DNA from: Mesostigma viride
Taxonomy: Eukaryota > Streptophyta > Mesostigmatophyceae > Mesostigmatales > Mesostigmataceae
Assembly (NCBI GenBank): GCA_009746045.1
Contig: RPFO01000114.1
Coordinates: 1,933,411-1,997,410, forward strand
DNA: 64,000 nt
Reading direction: 5' to 3'
Shown: positions 54,101 to 64,000 of the stretch, piece by piece
Layout of the letters: each line of letters begins with the position of its first letter
Position numbering within the stretch: position 1 is the stretch's first letter
The notes under the pieces: model-generated
The model's database searches: none
Seen by the model: only the letters and a program-made list of their open reading frames with translations
What the model was told of the DNA's origin: nothing
Translations under genes and position numbers: made by a program

Positions 54101-57100
54101 CAGCACAGCACAGCACAGCACAGCACAGCACAGCACAGCACAGCACAGCACAGCACAGCACAGCACAGCACAGCACAGCACAGCACAGCACAGCACAGCA
54201 CAGCACAGCACAGCACAGCACAGCACAGCACAGCACAGCACAGCACAGCACAGCACAGCACAGCACAGCACAGCACAGCACAGCACAGCACAGCACAGCA
54301 CAGCACAGCACAGCACAGCACAGCACAGCACAGCACAGCACAGCACAGCACAGCACAGCACAGCACAGCACAGCACAGCACAGCACAGCACAGCACAGCA
54401 CAGCACAGCACAGCACAGCACAGCACAGCACAGCACAGCACAGCACAGCACAGCACAGCACAGCACAGCACAGCACAGCACAGCACAGCACAGCACAGCA
54501 CAGCACAGCACAGCACAGCACAGCACAGCACAGCACAGCACAGCACAGCACAGCACAGCACAGCACAGCACAGCACAGCACAGCACAGCACAGCACAGCA
54601 CAGCACAGCACAGCACAGCACAGCACAGCACAGCACAGCACAGCACAGCACAGCACAGCACAGCACAGCACAGCACAGCACAGCACAGCACAGCACAGCA
54701 CAGCACAGCACAGCACAGCACAGCACAGCACAGCACAGCACAGCACAGCACAGCACAGCACAGCACAGCACAGCACAGCACAGCACAGCACAGCACAGCA
54801 CAGCACAGCACAGCACAGCACAGCACAGCACAGCACAGCACAGCACAGCACAGCACAGCACAGCACAGCACAGCACAGCACAGCACAGCACAGCACAGCA
54901 CAGCACAGCACAGCACAGCACAGCACAGCACAGCACAGCACAGCACAGCACAGCACAGCACAGCACAGCACAGCACAGCACAGCACAGCACAGCACAGCA
55001 CAGCACAGCACAGCACAGCACAGCACAGCACAGCACAGCACAGCACAGCACAGCACAGCACAGCACAGCACAGCACAGCACAGCACAGCACAGCACAGCA
55101 CAGCACAGCACAGCACAGCACAGCACAGCACAGCACAGCACAGCACAGCACAGCACAGCACAGCACAGCACAGCACAGCACAGCACAGCACAGCACAGCA
55201 CAGCACAGCACAGCACAGCACAGCACAGCACAGCACAGCACAGCACAGCACAGCACAGCACAGCACAGCACAGCACAGCACAGCACAGCACAGCACAGCA
55301 CAGCACAGCACAGCACAGCACAGCACAGCACAGCACAGCACAGCACAGCACAGCACAGCACAGCACAGCACAGCACAGCACAGCACAGCACAGCACAGCA
55401 CAGCACAGCACAGCACAGCACAGCACAGCACAGCACAGCACAGCACAGCACAGCACAGCACAGCACAGCACAGCACAGCACAGCACAGCACAGCACAGCA
55501 CAGCACAGCACAGCACAGCACAGCACAGCACAGCACAGCACAGCACAGCACAGCACAGCACAGCACAGCACAGCACAGCACAGCACAGCACAGCACAGCA
55601 CAGCACAGCACAGCACAGCACAGCACAGCACAGCACAGCACAGCACAGCACAGCACAGCACAGCACAGCACAGCACAGCACAGCACAGCACAGCACAGCA
55701 CAGCACAGCACAGCACAGCACAGCACAGCACAGCACAGCACAGCACAGCACAGCACAGCACAGCACAGCACAGCACAGCACAGCACAGCACAGCACAGCA
55801 CAGCACAGCACAGCACAGCACAGCACAGCACAGCACAGCACAGCACAGCACAGCACAGCACAGCACAGCACAGCACAGCACAGCACAGCACAGCACAGCA
55901 CAGCACAGCACAGCACAGCACAGCACAGCACAGCACAGCACAGCACAGCACAGCACAGCACAGCACAGCACAGCACAGCACAGCACAGCACAGCACAGCA
56001 CAGCACAGCACAGCACAGCACAGCACAGCACAGCACAGCACAGCACAGCACAGCACAGCACAGCACAGCACAGCACAGCACAGCACAGCACAGCACAGCA
56101 CAGCACAGCACAGCACAGCACAGCACAGCACAGCACAGCACAGCACAGCACAGCACAGCACAGCACAGCACAGCACAGCACAGCACAGCACAGCACAGCA
56201 CAGCACAGCACAGCACAGCACAGCACAGCACAGCACAGCACAGCACAGCACAGCACAGCACAGCACAGCACAGCACAGCACAGCACAGCACAGCACAGCA
56301 CAGCACAGCACAGCACAGCACAGCACAGCACAGCACAGCACAGCACAGCACAGCACAGCACAGCACAGCACAGCACAGCACAGCACAGCACAGCACAGCA
56401 CAGCACAGCACAGCACAGCACAGCACAGCACAGCACAGCACAGCACAGCACAGCACAGCACAGCACAGCACAGCACAGCACAGCACAGCACAGCACAGCA
56501 CAGCACAGCACAGCACAGCACAGCACAGCACAGCACAGCACAGCACAGCACAGCACAGCACAGCACAGCACAGCACAGCACAGCACAGCACAGCACAGCA
56601 CAGCACAGCACAGCACAGCACAGCACAGCACAGCACAGCACAGCACAGCACAGCACAGCACAGCACAGCACAGCACAGCACAGCACAGCACAGCACAGCA
56701 CAGCACAGCACAGCACAGCACAGCACAGCACAGCACAGCACAGCACAGCACAGCACAGCACAGCACAGCACAGCACAGCACAGCACAGCACAGCACAGCA
56801 CAGCACAGCACAGCACAGCACAGCACAGCACAGCACAGCACAGCACAGCACAGCACAGCACAGCACAGCACAGCACAGCACAGCACAGCACAGCACAGCA
56901 CAGCACAGCACAGCACAGCACAGCACAGCACAGCACAGCACAGCACAGCACAGCACAGCACAGCACAGCACAGCACAGCACAGCACAGCACAGCACAGCA
57001 CAGCACAGCACAGCACAGCACAGCACAGCACAGCACAGCACAGCACAGCACAGCACAGCACAGCACAGCACAGCACAGCACAGCACAGCACAGCACAGCA

Positions 57101-60100
57101 CAGCACAGCACAGCACAGCACAGCACAGCACAGCACAGCACAGCACAGCACAGCACAGCACAGCACAGCACAGCACAGCACAGCACAGCACAGCACAGCA
57201 CAGCACAGCACAGCACAGCACAGCACAGCACAGCACAGCACAGCACAGCACAGCACAGCACAGCACAGCACAGCACAGCACAGCACAGCACAGCACAGCA
57301 CAGCACAGCACAGCACAGCACAGCACAGCACAGCACAGCACAGCACAGCACAGCACAGCACAGCACAGCACAGCACAGCACAGCACAGCACAGCACAGCA
57401 CAGCACAGCACAGCACAGCACAGCACAGCACAGCACAGCACAGCACAGCACAGCACAGCACAGCACAGCACAGCACAGCACAGCACAGCACAGCACAGCA
57501 CAGCACAGCACAGCACAGCACAGCACAGCACAGCACAGCACAGCACAGCACAGCACAGCACAGCACAGCACAGCACAGCACAGCACAGCACAGCACAGCA
57601 CAGCACAGCACAGCACAGCACAGCACAGCACAGCACAGCACAGCACAGCACAGCACAGCACAGCACAGCACAGCACAGCACAGCACAGCACAGCACAGCA
57701 CAGCACAGCACAGCACAGCACAGCACAGCACAGCACAGCACAGCACAGCACAGCACAGCACAGCACAGCACAGCACAGCACAGCACAGCACAGCACAGCA
57801 CAGCACAGCACAGCACAGCACAGCACAGCACAGCACAGCACAGCACAGCACAGCACAGCACAGCACAGCACAGCACAGCACAGCACAGCACAGCACAGCA
57901 CAGCACAGCACAGCACAGCACAGCACAGCACAGCACAGCACAGCACAGCACAGCACAGCACAGCACAGCACAGCACAGCACAGCACAGCACAGCACAGCA
58001 CAGCACAGCACAGCACAGCACAGCACAGCACAGCACAGCACAGCACAGCACAGCACAGCACAGCACAGCACAGCACAGCACAGCACAGCACAGCACAGCA
58101 CAGCACAGCACAGCACAGCACAGCACAGCACAGCACAGCACAGCACAGCACAGCACAGCACAGCACAGCACAGCACAGCACAGCACAGCACAGCACAGCA
58201 CAGCACAGCACAGCACAGCACAGCACAGCACAGCACAGCACAGCACAGCACAGCACAGCACAGCACAGCACAGCACAGCACAGCACAGCACAGCACAGCA
58301 CAGCACAGCACAGCACAGCACAGCACAGCACAGCACAGCACAGCACAGCACAGCACAGCACAGCACAGCACAGCACAGCACAGCACAGCACAGCACAGCA
58401 CAGCACAGCACAGCACAGCACAGCACAGCACAGCACAGCACAGCACAGCACAGCACAGCACAGCACAGCACAGCACAGCACAGCACAGCACAGCACAGCA
58501 CAGCACAGCACAGCACAGCACAGCACAGCACAGCACAGCACAGCACAGCACAGCACAGCACAGCACAGCACAGCACAGCACAGCACAGCACAGCACAGCA
58601 CAGCACAGCACAGCACAGCACAGCACAGCACAGCACAGCACAGCACAGCACAGCACAGCACAGCACAGCACAGCACAGCACAGCACAGCACAGCACAGCA
58701 CAGCACAGCACAGCACAGCACAGCACAGCACAGCACAGCACAGCACAGCACAGCACAGCACAGCACAGCACAGCACAGCACAGCACAGCACAGCACAGCA
58801 CAGCACAGCACAGCACAGCACAGCACAGCACAGCACAGCACAGCACAGCACAGCACAGCACAGCACAGCACAGCACAGCACAGCACAGCACAGCACAGCA
58901 CAGCACAGCACAGCACAGCACAGCACAGCACAGCACAGCACAGCACAGCACAGCACAGCACAGCACAGCACAGCACAGCACAGCACAGCAGAGCACAGCA
59001 CACTACTGTACGGCATAGCACAGGAGTACAGTAGAGTCGGGTCTTCCTCTTCTATTCAAACCCTTGGTCTCCAAAACAGAGTGCACGCCATAACAGCTAT
59101 TCGCGTATGAGATCGACGGGCAACCAAATAGTGGGGAAAACTGGCTCCTGCATAAACAGCACAGTCGAGCTTTCTTCTTCTACTCAACGCCTTGGCCTCC
59201 AAAACAGAGTGCACGCTGTAACAACTATGCGCGCGCGACATCAACTGGCAGCCATATGGTGGACAAATCTGGCACCTGCCTACACGGGATACTTATGAGG
59301 AGCCTCTTCCAATGATTCACCTTGGCGTCACCCGGCGGGCAGCGCAGGCTATCCATGGCCAGGTCGAGCATGCGGTCCAGCTCCCAAGCGTTCTTGCGGT
59401 CGATCTCGGCCTGCAGACGCTCCATCTTGCCACTCAGCGCGTCAAAGTCGGCGTCGGGCTCCGCCATCTGCATGCTGATCTGGGAGGTGATAGGCCCGGC
59501 AATGAGAGCAACAAGCAGAGGCAAGGGGAAGGGTGTGGTGTGTTAAGAGTGGCTACCCGGCTCGGCCATCTGGAGGTGCCATGCATATAGAGGAATATAG
59601 AACCCGCGCCCAAAATAGGACACGGCACAAATATAAAACCATGTTAGATGCCCACTCTGTTAGCTACGAGGCTCCGACAGGTGCATGCTCAACTGGAACG
59701 ATGAGTATAGCGCGCTCCATCAACCTAACTATAACGGCTATCCTTCCCTCTCGCTAGAAAGAAGCTGCGTTTGGGGAACCAAGATTACCTAAGTAATCAA
59801 TTGTAACTAATTGTAAAGAAGTGTCAAAGTCGGCCAGCGACGGCCGCCTGGACACCAATCGCCACCGCGATGTTGGCCATCACAATCCCCCCTGTGGTTC
59901 AAGGCCACCTTGGAGGGGGGGTTAAGGTTTTTGGTATCACGATCAGGAACACTATCCCCACCCCAAACCTTATCGAGGCCACCAACTACGCTTTAGTATA
60001 CGAGGAGGAGAAGAAGAAGAAGACAGTGGTCACCTCGCTAAAAATAAACCCAGCAACCACCCCAACCCCCTTTACCTGGTCCAAGTATGTCAGCAGCTGT

Positions 60101-63100
60101 CGCCTAAAATGAAACATAGTGTTGTTAGTCCTCTGGACGTGGCAGGGATGGCCGGCTCGATGTTGGCCATCACCCTCTCCCCCGCTGGATAGGGTTTAAG
60201 GTTCGAGGCTTCCACACCAGGGAGACTATCACCACTCGCCCCTCACCTTGTCAAAGTCGGACAGCAGCTGCCGCGTGGCAGCGATCGCCGGCTCGATGTT
60301 GGCCATCACTGTCTCGCCCGCGTCCAGCTTGGGCTCCTGCTCCAGGTACCCGATCTTGATGTTGGGGTTGATGTCCACGACGCCGTCGCTGCCCTCGTCC
60401 ACGCCCGCGAGGATCTTCATGAGAGATGACTGGGCGCGTTTATGATCAATAAAATTTTTCAAAAAGCAAGGGAGCAAGGGCGGAGAGCGAGGGAGGGACA
60501 CTCAAGCTTGTTAACGAAAGACTTATTGGATATTCTTTTGTGATTGACCAAGTCTACCAAGTAAGACGAGGTGCTGCAATGACCATGTCAACACCCAGGC
60601 GATAACAAAACGATTATTCTGATTATATGCCTTTTCATTTAGAGTTTTAATGTATCTTCCTCAGCGAACATTTTCACAATCCAACCCTCTTTGCGAGGCC
60701 GTAGGCGATGGCTGGCTGTTGGGACACGGAGCGAGGGGGAGAAATGGAGTCCGCTAGCTACCAGACGAACTAAGAACCCGCGTGTCGGTTGACTGGTGGT
60801 AAAAGGGGGAGTAGTGGGGGAGGGGAGGAAGCGATAACACTTAAAGCAGCTTTAAATGAGGCAATGGCCTTTCTAATTAATTAAAAGCAAGCACAAAGAC
60901 TGCGTCACATGGGTACCAATAGAGGAACCTTCAACCCCTATACACAGCGAGAAGGAGGTAGGGCGCCGTAGCTTATCTCACTGCCTGTGAGCATGCCCAT
61001 GGCCTTGTTGACGCCCGTGATCATGGTCACCAGCGGCACGTGATGACCAACTGGTCCCTTTTAACTGGTGTGAAAGGGTGTGGTGTAGCTCCTAGTAGAA
61101 GGATCCTGTTGAATACCAAACCATACGGCTTGTTAATTAAGTACCGCTACACAACGTGACAGCTGGCAGCATTGGGGAGGACGGGGGGACGACGCGATTT
61201 TCAACACAACATATGATTATCTCATGGATACCATCAAAGGACGGGGGGGCGACGCGATTTTCAACACAACATATGATTATCTCATGGATACCATCAAAGG
61301 ACAGGGGGACGACGCGATTTTCAACACAACATATGATTATCTCATTGATACCATCAAAGGACAGGGGGACGACGCGGTTTTCAACACAACATATGATTAT
61401 CTCATGGATACCTTCAAAGGACGGGGGGACGACGCGATTTTCAACACCACATATGATTATCTCATGGATACCTTCAAAGGACGGGGGGGCGACGCGGTTA
61501 TCAACATAACATATGATCATCTCATTGAGAGCAAGGGTCATTTACATTCCCACCCTTGCAGGAAGTAGCTTAGAATGTATGATAGGCCATATGCCCCTTC
61601 TCTGGGCTATGTGCTACATATACTCCCAACGGAGTTGTGTTCCTAATTAATCTCATTGATACCATCAAAGGACGGGGGGACGACGCGGTTATATAACACA
61701 TGATTATCTGATTGATACCATCAAAGCTTTAAATCCTGCATCAAGTACCAGCGTTTTCTTTCTTGGTCAATATTTAGCTTATTTTACGTTCTTAAATTTT
61801 TTTTCCTGGGGACATATTTTTAATACTGAACTAGTTATCTGCTTCACTAGTATGGATTCTTCGCTGCATCCACACCTCCGCAACCCCAGCATACCAGCCA
61901 GCCTGCCCAGAGCCCCAGTACCGTGTTTAACCCTATTCAGCCCAGCCTGCCCAGAGCCCTTGTAACTGTGTTGGAACCTATTTAGCCCAGCCCGCCCAGA
62001 GCCCTCGTAACAGTGACACACTATTTCAGCCCAGCCTGCCAAGAGCCGGCGCATCGGCAGAGTAAAGATCACCTTGCCACTGCCATTGGCGCCGAGGAAT
62101 CCGATCTTGGCCCCCATGTAGATGCCCAGGTTGATGTTCTTGAGGATCTCCTTCCCGGTGGGGGTGACCTGGCACGAGATAAAACAATTAATGGGAGAGG
62201 ATGAGGGGGAACACGGAGAGGATGAGGGAGAGCATAGAGAGAATAAGGGACGGCATAGAGAGAATAAGGGAGAACATAGAGAGAATAAGTGAGAACATAG
62301 AGAGAATAAGGGAGAGCATAGAGAGAATAAGGGAGAGCGTAGAGAGAAGGGAGAGCATAGAGAACCCAGAGAACGGGAGAGCGATACAGGTTGAGTTGAA
62401 GGTTCGCATTTTAGCGATCCGTATCCCCGTGGGGGTGACCGGGTCCGTGGATAACGCATGAGGTGCAGGAGGGGAGCATGAGGTGGGGAAGAGGCGCGGG
62501 TAACGCATGAGGTGCAGGAGGGGAGCGATACAGGTGAGGAAGAGGCGCCCTTGGAAGGGAGGAAGCAGACTTGAAGAACACAATTAGCACGTTGGCAGCA
62601 TCTATCCCAGCGGGGTTGACCTCGTCCGAGATCCCGCAAACGTGGGAATGAAAACGAAAGAACATGCAATGATGCGACAGGAAACTGCCTTTGCAATACT
62701 CATGTAATACAAAAGTTAGCAGGGAGGAGACTGTGGCATGGGCATACCAAACAGTCTGTTGTGCAGTATCAGCAAACAGCCATCAAGGAAAAAAAGGGAG
62801 GAGGAAAAGGGCCAGGCGGTCCTCCACATTGACGATACATGTGGTTGTTAAAATGGGGAAATACCCACTGGCTCGTGGTGAGATAATCTGGAGTCTAACG
62901 CCTCCCCATACTAGAGATGGACTCAAGCATGCCTCACTAGTGGTAGAAAAGTAGAGGGAAATGAAGGGAAACAGGGACATGAAGGGACATGTCCGTTTCT
63001 CTTGCGCAACAACAGGCAATCCACACAATTTGACGGAGGAGACATTGTGCACGGGAGACAATTTGCCGACTGATCAGGGAAAGACCTACGACCAGCTGCG

Positions 63101-63629
63101 AGTGAGTCGTGCCGAGCCATCAGTAGCAATCATCATCAAGGGGTCCGGGAATCCTTGCGTGCCTACCAACTTTTGTAATTTGATTAGTACACAAGTCCAC
63201 GTATACGACGATAAAACAAGAAGTCTATCTGCATCCCTGATTAGTATAACGGCAATGATTTTGTTATGACTCACACGTGCATTGAAAATGACAAAACATG
63301 CCGTACGAAACTTACCCTTAACAAAGCCCCATCTTTCCATGATCAGGTGACCCTGACCCTCAATGGGATATAACTTGCTCCTGTACCTAAAACAGCAAAC
63401 AGTTTTACTACAGTGAAAAGACGTTGGTGTTCAATACGGAAACCAACAAGTGCCCCTGATGTATCAAAAAACAAATGGAATCCACTGGTGCACAGTATCA
63501 AACAGAAAAGGACATGCAGACTACATGGAAATTTTCCAAGACAGCACAGAGATTGCCGAGGGTTGACTAAGAGCCCACCTTCCGAAGATTGCGAATGGAC
63601 ATGATGACGTTGCGTGTTTCTGAACGCAT
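39118..63629 (-). CDS. ettA: ABC-F family ATPase, EttA type (translation factor)
   Basis: Exons, minus strand: 63629(or 63619)-63579, 62168-62073, 60429-60247, 59479-59321, 47440-47354, 46456-46220, 45521-45419, 44663-44446, 43608-43370, 42831-42778, 42051-41987, 39684-39602, 39225-39118. Phases agree at every junction; about 560 aa, against about 555 for bacterial EttA. ABC-F proteins bind the ribosomal E site; EttA gates the first peptide bonds in response to ATP/ADP. Domain 1: Walker A GANGSGK|SS, signature LSGGERRR, Walker B LLLDE|PTNHLD, switch THDRYFLDN; the arm segment lies between ([10 protein letters not shown] to CPPGDAK). Linker: [16 protein letters not shown] to METIYIP. Domain 2: [38 protein letters not shown]. 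All catalytic motifs are intact, so it should be active. Bacterial-type EttA in an alga suggests organelle action, but no transit peptide was seen: the start ([17 protein letters not shown]) may be internal, and the true 5' exon may lie beyond 63629 or outside the window. One intron holds the 11-kb (CAGCA)n array. Confidence 0.92.
39412..39455 (-). mobile_element. Short dispersed element fragment
   Basis: ATCAAGGAGACAACCAGCGC followed by AGGCCAGAAATCGGGAGA is the inverse of the end of the 30945-31068 element. It lies in the last ettA intron but one. A further fragment is at 40601-40655. Confidence 0.65.
39876..40540. repeat. 16-bp minisatellite, about 41 copies
   Basis: The unit is GAAGGTAGGCACGTGT with two frequent alternations: GAAGGT/GAAGTT and CACGTG/CACATG. 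CACGTG is an E-box palindrome, so the array carries dozens of E-box/G-box cores. It lies in an ettA intron (between exons at 39684 and 41987). The His/Thr/Pro-rich open frames are artefacts. Confidence 0.95.
40601..40655 (-). mobile_element. Short dispersed element fragment
   Basis: ATGAGACAACCAGCGCAGGC and AGGGAGAATCCGGACCAAGC match the inverse of the family at 30945-31068, with a diverged middle. Confidence 0.65.
40923..41472. repeat. 70-bp minisatellite, about 7.8 copies
   Basis: ACCCACGCGAGAACAGCGAG recurs every 70 bp at about 40924, 40994, 41064, 41134, 41204, 41274, 41344 and 41414. Copies vary at a few diagnostic sites (GCTAT/GCCAT, ATGGC/ACGGC, TATAAC/TACAAC), so shared variants could reveal how it expanded. 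It is in an ettA intron. Confidence 0.95.
42343..42641. repeat. (GGGGTA)n hexamer array, about 49 units
   Basis: Runs of GGGGTA with a single shortened unit near 42424, ending in GGGGGAGGGAG. G-rich on the plus strand, so the ettA pre-mRNA contains the C-rich strand. It resembles but is not a standard telomere repeat (TTAGGG or TTTAGGG). Preceded by GTGTGAGTGTGAGTGTGA. Confidence 0.97.
43025..43260 (-). repeat. Diverged copy of an ettA exon end plus short tandem repeats
   Basis: GCTCGCCGCCCGACAGCATG, GACACGCTCTTGTGCGGGTC (43200-43240) is a copy of the 3' end of the exon at 43608-43370 (GCTCGCCGCCCGAGAGCATG, GACACGTTCTTCTGCTGGTC), i.e. of the codons for the second ABC signature, placed about 160 bp inside the intron. 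Beside it, 43035-43170 holds about five copies of a 30-bp GTTGAGGGTTTGGAGTATTG unit and 43250-43360 three copies of ATAGATACAATACTAGAGTA. Confidence 0.85.
44275..44335 (-). repeat. Copy of the ettA Walker-A2 exon end within the intron
   Basis: CCCACCTGCCCCACAATGAT, GCGGAAGAGCGCGGTCCTGC repeats CCCACCTGGCCCACAATCAT, GCGGAAGAGCGTGGTCTTGC at 44440-44482, the end of the exon that carries [12 protein letters not shown] and its splice donor. A matching copy of this exon's start and acceptor (CTTATCCTGCTTCTCGCACA, TGGATGTGGCTGG) occurs on the other side at about 44768-44805. Confidence 0.85.
45530..45720 (-). repeat. Duplicated acceptor-proximal intron segment of ettA
   Basis: GGTGCGGGTGGCAGCATAAA with AAGAGAAACCAC (45523-45575) recurs as GATGAGGGTGGCAGCATAGA with AAGAGAAACCAC (45649-45698), about 125 bp apart, just upstream (on the minus strand) of the exon at 45521-45419. 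The rest of this intron, to 46100, is C-rich with no gene. Confidence 0.75.
46115..46175 (-). repeat. Copy of ettA exon end within the intron
   Basis: CATCTTCTGCAGCGCCCACT, GTGTCTTCCGCTCCTGCG repeats CACCTTCTGCAGCGCCGACT, GCGTCTTCTGCTCCTGCG at 46218-46255, the end of the exon encoding [10 protein letters not shown]. Confidence 0.85.
46575..46880 (-). repeat. Three copies of an ettA acceptor/exon start within the upstream intron
   Basis: The real exon start at 46420-46460 (plus strand GGCGACGGCCTCCGCGTCCA, GGTGGTTGGTGGG) has diverged copies at about 46588 (GGCCATGGCTTCCGCGTCCA, GGTGCCTGGC), 46690-46745 (GCGCGACAACG, GAACGCGGAGGTGGTTGG) and 46840 (CGAGACCGCCTCCGCGTCCA, CGTTGACC). Nothing else is supported in this intron up to 47354. 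Confidence 0.8.
47826..58990. repeat. (CAGCA)n pentanucleotide array, 11,165 bp, about 2,233 units
   Basis: Every line read is the same pentamer without a visible interruption; only the last units (GAGCA at 58991) deviate. It fills most of the ettA intron between exons 59479-59321 and 47440-47354. The plus strand is CAGCA and the ettA pre-mRNA strand is UGCUG. Because 5 and 3 share no factor, all reading frames on both strands are open over 3,700 codons (STAQH or LCCAV periods); these are artefacts, not genes. The length may be affected by assembly. Confidence 0.98.
59030..59290. repeat. Two-copy 130-bp tandem duplication beside the CAGCA array
   Basis: CTTCCTCTTCTATTCAAACC, CTTGGTCTCCAAAACAGAGT, GCACGCCATAACAGC (59042-59098) and CTTTCTTCTTCTACTCAACG, CCTTGGCCTCCAAAACAGAG, TGCACGCTGTAACAAC (59169-59224) are the same unit about 127 bp apart. 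The second copy is preceded by AAACAGCACAGTCGAG, a short match to the pentamer that may show where the array began. Confidence 0.8.
59825..60185 (-). repeat. Three partial copies of an ettA exon end within the intron
   Basis: The exon at 60429-60247 ends (plus strand) CTTGTCAAAGTCGGACAGCA, with CGATGTTGGCCATCACTGTC further in. Copies lie at about 59825-59885 (GTCAAAGTCGGCCAGCGACG, GCGATGTTGGCCATCACAAT), 60080-60105 (GTCAGCAGCTGTCGCC) and 60150-60180 (CGGCTCGATGTTGGCCATCA). All are downstream of the donor on the minus strand. Confidence 0.8.
60430..61183. other. Intronic sequence without recognised features
   Basis: This is part of the ettA intron between exons 62168-62073 and 60429-60247. 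It is AT-richer than the exons, with no open frame of interest. GGTACCAATAGAGG, AACCCCTATACACA, GCGAGAAGGA near 60910-60955 resembles 35530-35580 near the DUF427 gene, so a low-copy dispersed repeat is likely. Confidence 0.5.
61184..61735. repeat. 60-bp minisatellite interrupted by a LINE tail
   Basis: GACGACGCGATTTTCAACAC, AACATATGATTATCTCATGG, ATACCATCAAAGGACGGGGG is repeated about six times in exact 60-bp register from 61184 to 61545. After the LINE fragment at 61549-61652 it resumes with two degraded units (61653-61735). It is in an ettA intron. Confidence 0.93.
61549..61652 (+). mobile_element. LINE 3'-end fragment inserted in the minisatellite
   Basis: CCCTTGCAGGAAGTAGCTTA, GAATGTATGATAGGCC, GGGCTATGTGCTACATATAC, TCCCAACGGAGTTGTG, TTCCTAATTAAT is nearly identical to 4805-4905. 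It is 5'-truncated to about 100 bp and lies within the 60-bp array, so it landed after the array had formed. Confidence 0.85.
62195..62375. repeat. 21-bp GAGAATAAGGGAGAACATAGA minisatellite
   Basis: About eight units of GAGAATAAGGGAGAGCATA with GAT/AAC variants directly upstream (minus strand) of the acceptor of the ettA exon at 62168. Beyond it, diverged copies of that acceptor (TCCCCGTGGGGGTGACCG near 62422 and TCCCAGCGGGGTTGACCT near 62606, against TCCCGGTGGGGGTGACCT) occur. Confidence 0.85.
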
Positions 63630-64000
63630 TTCCAAAATGGGCAGCCGAGGAGAGAAAACATTCATGATAACGAACCAGGCAGAGTTAAGAAAAAAATACA
63701 TGTTGAGCCGCACAAAGGGTAGTGGTTGCGATGAAATAAGATGAACAATGAGCAATGAAGAACAATGAACTCGGTATATTCGTGTCATAGGAGAAAATTA
63801 CGAGTGTCTTTTTAGACAATAATAGATGCCATCGTTCGTGGCTTGCATGTTTCTTAGGTATGAATTCGCCGCACGTAGTATCATATCTACTCCTACTATC
63901 CCACCTTTCTTATCGAGACATAATACAGGCTTTTCATAAGTCTGAAACAAGACATTAAATTCGCAATTGCCAGTACCAAACTGCAGTAAATGATCCCGGC
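63630..64000. other. Probable 5' region or first intron of ettA
   Basis: The minus-strand frame stays open from 63579 back to 63788 but shows no conserved sequence before [12 protein letters not shown] possible acceptor (GTTCAG|AA) lies at 63619. No transit peptide or further exon can be named in the remaining bases. The interval 62700-63578 upstream of the second exon holds no supported exon. Confidence 0.4.

Noticed and set aside
47675-59110. Giant open frames of more than 3,700 codons in several frames on both strands
   Set aside because: They are a by-product of the stop-free (CAGCA)n array; no complexity, no start context, all frames equally open.
63310-63388. Possible extra ettA exon ([20 protein letters not shown])
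   Set aside because: It has splice-like borders, but the flanking exons already join in phase (NLRK|VTPTGKE) and the stretch has no counterpart in EttA.

Overview
This window is nuclear DNA from a eukaryote, most likely a green-lineage (prasinophyte/chlorophyte-type) microalga. The genes are split by many introns with GT-AG (once GC-AG) borders, exons are GC-rich, several LINE retrotransposons with microsatellite tails are present, and the cytochrome c reads like green algal/plant cytochrome c. No bacterial operon structure is visible.

Layout: 1-2060 low-complexity and repeat-rich sequence with an unrecognised possible coding region; 2616-3545 a 173-bp satellite; 3633-8790 a LINE graveyard holding a near-perfect 653-bp foldback element flanked by TTAA; 9113-17196 (-) a multi-exon gene that I rebuild as two copies of a Cys-rich module fused to the arsenical permease ArsJ; 18095-25473 (+) a nine-exon GAPDH of the ArsJ-associated type; 26816-30585 (+) a full-length but disabled LINE with an 11-bp target-site duplication; 32366-33360 (-) cytochrome c; 34620-35850 (+) a DUF427-family protein; 36616-38690 a second inverted-repeat element and a truncated LINE; 39118 to about 63629 (-) an ABC-F ATPase of the EttA type in about 13 exons, one of whose introns holds an 11,165-bp uninterrupted (CAGCA)n array.

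Two things stand out. First, arsJ and its partner GAPDH lie head to head, about 0.9 kb between start codons. In bacteria this pair makes and exports 1-arseno-3-phosphoglycerate, so the window appears to hold a spliced eukaryotic version of an arsenate-resistance module, with an unusual N-terminal extension on the permease. Second, in all three large genes and in the DUF427 gene the introns contain tandem or dispersed copies of the adjoining exon-intron junctions (exon end plus splice donor, or acceptor plus exon start). These 'junction echoes' recur at more than fifteen junctions and look like a general mode of intron growth in this genome.

Exon borders were derived by hand from splice consensus, reading-phase agreement and family alignment from memory. 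Phases close exactly for all four host genes: ArsJ fusion 716 aa, GAPDH 343 aa, cytochrome c 114 aa, DUF427 protein 167 aa; EttA about 560 aa if it starts at 63629. Positions may be off by a base or two.
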